From the NCBI GenBank assembly GCA_963769255.1, contig CAVYKV010000001.1, positions 124,001 through 188,000 on the forward strand: a stretch of 64,000 nucleotides of DNA. Direction: 5' to 3'. The notes beneath the pieces are model-generated. The model saw only the letters and a program-made list of their open reading frames with translations, was not told where the DNA came from and did no database searches. Positions within the stretch are counted from its first letter, which is position 1. Each line of letters opens with the position of its first letter. This DNA is from JAKACA01 sp963769255 (GTDB lineage: Bacteria; Actinomycetota; Acidimicrobiia; Acidimicrobiales; Bog-793). The translations under genes were made by a program, and so were the position numbers. Shown here one piece after another: positions 61,051 through 64,000 of the stretch.

Positions 61051-61614
61051 GTGTCCGTAGCAGGGGTGATCCTCGCCGCCGGCGCCGCCACGCGCTTCGA
61101 GGGCGGCCCGGGCGAGAAGCTGCTGGCGCTGGCGCGGGGTCGGCCCCTCGTGTGCTGGGCCGTGGCGCCGGCGCTGGAGGCCGGCCTGGACGAGGTGATC
61201 GTGGTGAGCGGCGCCGCCGACCTTGCCGGCGTCCTCCCGGAGGAGGTGACCGTGCTCCGCAACGACGCCTGGGAGCTCGGGCAGGCGACCTCGCTCGGCG
61301 TGGCGCTCGACTGGTGCCAGCGGCAGGGGCACGGCGCCGCCGTCGTCGGCCTCGGCGACAGCCCCGGGCTCACGGCGGCGGCGTGGAGCGCCGTGGCGGC
61401 GGCGCCGGGAGGCCCCATCGTCGTCGCGACCTACGGCGGGCGCCGCGGGCACCCCGTTCGGCTCGACGCCGACGTGTGGACGCTGCTGCCCACGAGCGGC
61501 GACGAGGGGGCCCGCAATCTCATGTCGAGACGACCCGAACTCGTCGTCGAACTAGCCTGCGAAGGAACAGCCACCGACATCGACACCCGGGAGGACCTCC
61601 GAAGATGGAGCTGA
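61051..61614 (+). CDS. MobA/MocA-like molybdenum cofactor nucleotidyltransferase
   Basis: A 187-residue NTP-transferase. The signature LAAGAATRFEGGPGEKLLAL (from residue 7), GDSPGLTAAAW and GRRGHPVRL are typical of MocA, which attaches CMP to molybdopterin for hydroxylases of this family. GTG at 61051 follows GGAGGG (61037-61042); an upstream in-frame codon at 60976 would overlap the XdhC-like gene. It ends within coxG (10-base overlap). Confidence 0.84.
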   Translation: MSVAGVILAAGAATRFEGGPGEKLLALARGRPLVCWAVAPALEAGLDEVIVVSGAADLAGVLPEEVTVLRNDAWELGQATSLGVALDWCQRQGHGAAVVGLGDSPGLTAAAWSAVAAAPGGPIVVATYGGRRGHPVRLDADVWTLLPTSGDEGARNLMSRRPELVVELACEGTATDIDTREDLRRWS

Positions 61615-62468
61615 CGTTCGACTTCGAGGTAGCCGTTCCCGTCGAGCAGGCCTGGGCGGTGCTCACCGACGTGGAGCGCATCGCTCCCTGCCTGCCCGGC
61701 GCCGAGTTGCAGGAGGTCGAGGGCGACGAATACCGCGGCGTGGTGAAGGTGAAGGTCGGCCCCATCACGGCCTCCTACAAGGGGGCGGCGCACTTCGTCG
61801 AGCAGGACCCCGTCGCCCACCGGGGCGTCCTCAAGGCGGAAGGGCGCGAGACGCGCGGCCAGGGCAACGCCTCGGCCACGATCACGGCGGTCCTGGCGCC
61901 TGTCGGCGAGGACCGCACCAAGGTCGAGATCGTCACGGATCTTGCCATCACGGGAAAGGTGGCCCAGTTCGGGCGGGGCATGCTCGCAGAGGTCTCGGGC
62001 AAGCTCCTCGAGCAGTTCGTGCGCAACCTCGAGACGATGGTGCTCGATCCCGCCGCCGCCAACGGGGCGTCCTCCGAGGCGCCGAAGGCCGAGCCGACCG
62101 CCCCCGCAGCCGCGCCGGAGCCTGCAGCCACGCCGGAGACCGAGGCGGCGAAGCCGGCCGCCAAGGGTGCCACGAAGTCGACGCGCTCGAGGGCCGCCGC
62201 CAAGCCGGCGGCAACGGCCGCCGCTTCCGACGGGGCGGCCTCGAAGGAGGAGGCGGAAGAGCCGGAGCCCGAACCGGCGGCGCCCGGGGTGACCGAGCGC
62301 CCGGCGGCGACGATCCGCCAAATCCAGTCGGCGCCGGTCGAGCCCGTCGACCTGGGGCGGATCGCCGGCCCGTCACTGGCCAAGCGGCTGCTGCCCTTCG
62401 CCAGCATCGCCGGCGCCTTCTTCCTCGCCCGCATCGTGGTGTACGCCCTCCGGCGCCGCAAGCGGTGA
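61605..62468 (+). CDS. coxG: CoxG-like SRPBCC protein with C-terminal membrane anchor
   Basis: A 287-residue protein. Residues 1-150 are the CoxG/SRPBCC lipid-binding fold (FDFEVAVPVEQAWAVLTDVE, IAPCLPGAEL). A long Ala/Pro/Glu/Lys-rich linker (about 155-245) precedes a single transmembrane helix (about 262-280) and RRRKR. CoxG recruits CO dehydrogenase to the membrane and has been implicated in quinone delivery. It is the only CoxG in the window and lies in the form II operon, so whether it serves either enzyme is open. GGGAGGACC gives a good ribosome binding site. Confidence 0.88.
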   Translation: MELTFDFEVAVPVEQAWAVLTDVERIAPCLPGAELQEVEGDEYRGVVKVKVGPITASYKGAAHFVEQDPVAHRGVLKAEGRETRGQGNASATITAVLAPVGEDRTKVEIVTDLAITGKVAQFGRGMLAEVSGKLLEQFVRNLETMVLDPAAANGASSEAPKAEPTAPAAAPEPAATPETEAAKPAAKGATKSTRSRAAAKPAATAAASDGAASKEEAEEPEPEPAAPGVTERPAATIRQIQSAPVEPVDLGRIAGPSLAKRLLPFASIAGAFFLARIVVYALRRRKR

Positions 62469-62932
62469 GCCCCGGCGACCGTGAGGTGGTCGCGGGGTTG
62501 TTGGGGAGGGAGCCGAGGGGTTTCGTCGTGGTCGTGCGGGACCGGGCGGGCGAGCCGGTCGTGATCGGCAACCCGCCCGTGCTGGACGACGGTTCACCGA
62601 TGCCGACGCGCTACTGGCTCGTGGGGCGTGAGCTGGCCGCCGCCGTCGGCCGGCTCGAGTCGTCTGGTGGGGTCAAGCAGGCGGAAGCCGCCGTCGACCC
62701 GCAGGCGCTCCGCCTCGCCCACGAGCGGTATGCGCACGAGCGGGCAACCGAGATGCCGGAGGGATACGAGGGCCCCGTCCCCTCCGGCGGCGTCGGTGGC
62801 ACCCGGCGAGGTGTGAAGTGCCTGCACGCCCATCTCGCCTGGTACCTCGCCGGTGGGGAGGACCCGGTGGGCCGCTGGGTGGCCGAGCAGCTCGGCGTCG
62901 AGCGCGCCGACTACGTGGCGTGCGATGCCTGA
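62465..62932 (+). CDS. DUF501 protein
   Basis: A 155-residue protein of a family found next to ppx in actinobacteria. The core RDRAGEPVVIGNPPVLDDGS, PTRYWLVG, a GGVGGTRRGVKCLHAHLAWY segment with conserved Cys and His, and GEDPVGRWVAEQL are typical. Function is unknown; the Cys/His block suggests metal binding. GTG overlaps the coxG stop (GTGA), so it has become translationally coupled to the inserted operon. Confidence 0.87.
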   Translation: MSPGDREVVAGLLGREPRGFVVVVRDRAGEPVVIGNPPVLDDGSPMPTRYWLVGRELAAAVGRLESSGGVKQAEAAVDPQALRLAHERYAHERATEMPEGYEGPVPSGGVGGTRRGVKCLHAHLAWYLAGGEDPVGRWVAEQLGVERADYVACDA

Positions 62933-63851
62933 GCGGCGGGCCGCGCCAGTGGCGGCCGTCGACTGCGGGACGAATTCCGTGCGCCTGCTCATCGCGGCCG
63001 ATGACGGCACCACGTGCGACCGCCGCATGCGCATCACCCGGCTCGGGGAGGGCGTCGACCGTATGGGGGAGCTGCAGCCCGCCGCCATCGAGCGCACGCT
63101 TGCCGTGCTCGCCGAGTACGGCGACGCCATGGCCGCCGCCGGCGTCGGGTCCCGCATGGCCGTGGCCACCTCCGCCCTGCGTGACGCCGCCAACGCGGCG
63201 GCCTTCCTGGACCCGGCGGCCCCACTGCTCGGGACGCGCCCGCAGGTCCTCTCGGGCACGGCGGAGGGGCGTCTCTCCTACCGTGGTGCCACCTCGGAGC
63301 TGCCGGCCTCCGGCGGTCCCTACCTCGTCGTCGACGTCGGCGGCGGCTCGACGGAGCTCGTCACCGCCGACGGCGACGCTGTCGAGGCGGTCTCGCTGGA
63401 CGTCGGTTGCGTACGGGTGACCGAACGCTTCCTTCGCTCCGATCCGCCGGCTCCCGCCCAGCTGGCCGAGGCCGCCGGGGCCGTGTCCGAGCTCCTCCTG
63501 GCCGTCCTGTCGGAGCATCCGGCCTTTGCGGGGGCGCGGGCGCTCGTGGGGCTCGCCGGCACCGTCTCGGCCCTGGCGACGCTCTCCCTCGGCCTCGAGT
63601 CCTACGACCGCGCCGCCGTGCACCACACCCGCCTCGCCCGCCGGGAGGTGGCAGGGCTCTTCGACCTGCTGGCGTCGCTCGACGTGTCCGGTCGCCGAGC
63701 CTTGCGCGGCATGGAGCACGACCGCGCCGACGTCATCGCCGGGGGAACCCTCGTGCTGCTCACCGTCATGGACACCTTCGGCTTCCCCGAGCTCCTCGTC
63801 TCGGAGTCCGACATCCTCGACGGAATGGTGGCCGAGCTGCTCGCCGGCTGA
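62925..63851 (+). CDS. ppx: Exopolyphosphatase / guanosine pentaphosphate phosphohydrolase (Ppx/GppA)
   Basis: A 308-residue ASKHA-fold phosphatase of the short Ppx form. VAAVDCGTNSVRLLIA (phosphate-1), VDVGGGSTELV (phosphate-2) and LVGLAGTVSALA are present. It hydrolyses polyphosphate or pppGpp. ATG overlaps the DUF501 stop by eight bases, the normal actinobacterial arrangement. Confidence 0.92.
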   Translation: MPERRAAPVAAVDCGTNSVRLLIAADDGTTCDRRMRITRLGEGVDRMGELQPAAIERTLAVLAEYGDAMAAAGVGSRMAVATSALRDAANAAAFLDPAAPLLGTRPQVLSGTAEGRLSYRGATSELPASGGPYLVVDVGGGSTELVTADGDAVEAVSLDVGCVRVTERFLRSDPPAPAQLAEAAGAVSELLLAVLSEHPAFAGARALVGLAGTVSALATLSLGLESYDRAAVHHTRLARREVAGLFDLLASLDVSGRRALRGMEHDRADVIAGGTLVLLTVMDTFGFPELLVSESDILDGMVAELLAG

Positions 63852-63912
63852 GGGCGGCCGTCGCCGGGAGGCCGGCGCCGGGACCGTACTGAGCTGCGAG
63901 GGCGACCGTAAT

Positions 63913-63959
63913 GGGCGGGTTTCGAGCGCTTTGGCAACGCGGTAGCCCGAAACCCACCC
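63913..63959. terminator. Long inverted repeat after ppx, probable bidirectional terminator
   Basis: GGGCGGGTTTCG (63913-63924) pairs with CGAAACCCACCC (63948-63959), 11 of 12 positions, around a 23-base loop that can itself fold (GCG...CGC). It lies between ppx and a converging frame. No T-tract, so termination may be Rho- or structure-dependent. Confidence 0.5.
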
Positions 63960-63966
63960 GCCGGCC

Positions 63967-64000
63967 TCAGATCTCCCCGCCGCCGAACACGAGCTCGCCG
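63967..64000 (-). CDS. Possible 3' end of a gene entering from the right edge
   Basis: On the minus strand the bases read GELVFGGGEI followed by TGA at 63969-63967. Its placement after a terminator-like hairpin facing ppx suggests the end of a convergent gene. Only ten codons are visible, so identity cannot be given. Confidence 0.35.
   Translation of the reverse strand, partial: GELVFGGGEI

Noticed and set aside
56113..62468. Mobile genetic element carrying the second molybdenum hydroxylase operon
   Set aside because: No integrase, transposase, direct repeat or tRNA was seen at either edge, and base composition looks like the neighbours.
1..64000. tRNA, rRNA, riboswitch or other structured RNA genes
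   Set aside because: I scanned the gaps by eye and saw none; a covariance-model search would be needed to exclude them.

Overview
The window is very GC-rich, densely coding DNA with many GTG starts and many 4-base stop/start overlaps (ATGA, GTGA). Gene content and synteny point to a high-GC actinobacterium. The prs, rplY, pth, mfd, SurA-like, mazG, eno, divIC order and the DUF501-ppx pair are actinobacterial. Surface proteins with YW..DG.V..FGDA repeats, a Thr microsatellite and Ser/Thr-rich tails suggest an Acidimicrobiia-like lineage; that placement is inference. I saw no rRNA, tRNA, CRISPR array, transposase or integrase.

Layout. 1-9.9 kb: a 5'-truncated beta-helix surface protein, two small membrane proteins, a universal stress protein, a phosphotriesterase-family hydrolase, CoA-acylating methylmalonate-semialdehyde dehydrogenase, a processive GT2 membrane glycosyltransferase and a CoxE-like VWA protein. 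9.9-16.7 kb: an aerobic carbon monoxide dehydrogenase operon (coxM-coxS-coxL-xdhC/YHS-coxD, minus strand). CoxL carries the form I active-site motif AYACSFR. A divergent LysR gene lies across a perfect inverted repeat. 16.8-22.6 kb: a PhyH-type dioxygenase, a flavin disulfide reductase relative, a methyltransferase-VOC fusion next to a MarR regulator, and a secreted Cys-pair repeat protein. 22.7-32.7 kb: a phenylacetate catabolic island (paaZ divergent from paaG-paaR-paaK, then a thiolase and paaABCDE). It has two near-identical palindromes resembling PaaR operators and a one-base frameshift in paaA. 32.8-38.8 kb: a membrane protein, an Lrp-family regulator and a divergent 2-oxoacid dehydrogenase operon (E1alpha, E1beta, E2) with a minisatellite across the E1alpha/E1beta junction. 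38.9-43.2 kb: an Rv2466c-like DsbA-fold protein lacking its second active-site Cys, a GNAT protein, an M20 peptidase and an acyl-CoA dehydrogenase.

43.3-64 kb is a housekeeping block: glmU (short), prs, a three-copy tandem repeat, a DUF559 protein, rplY, pth, mfd, a SurA-like lipoprotein, mazG, eno and divIC. A second molybdenum hydroxylase operon then follows: form II-type coxL-coxS-coxM, a two-gene split XdhC, a MobA/MocA-like cytidylyltransferase and a membrane-anchored CoxG. It sits between divIC and DUF501-ppx, genes that are usually adjacent in actinobacteria.

Taken together, the window suggests an aerobic heterotroph that breaks down phenylacetate and branched-chain/propionyl-type substrates and may supplement its energy by oxidising CO. 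The points most worth a second look are the YHS domain fused to XdhC in the form I CO dehydrogenase operon, the insertion of the form II operon into the cell-division/ppx locus, the GlmU lacking its acetyltransferase end, the PaaR-type operators, the paaA frameshift, and the 65-66 bp tandem repeat after prs.
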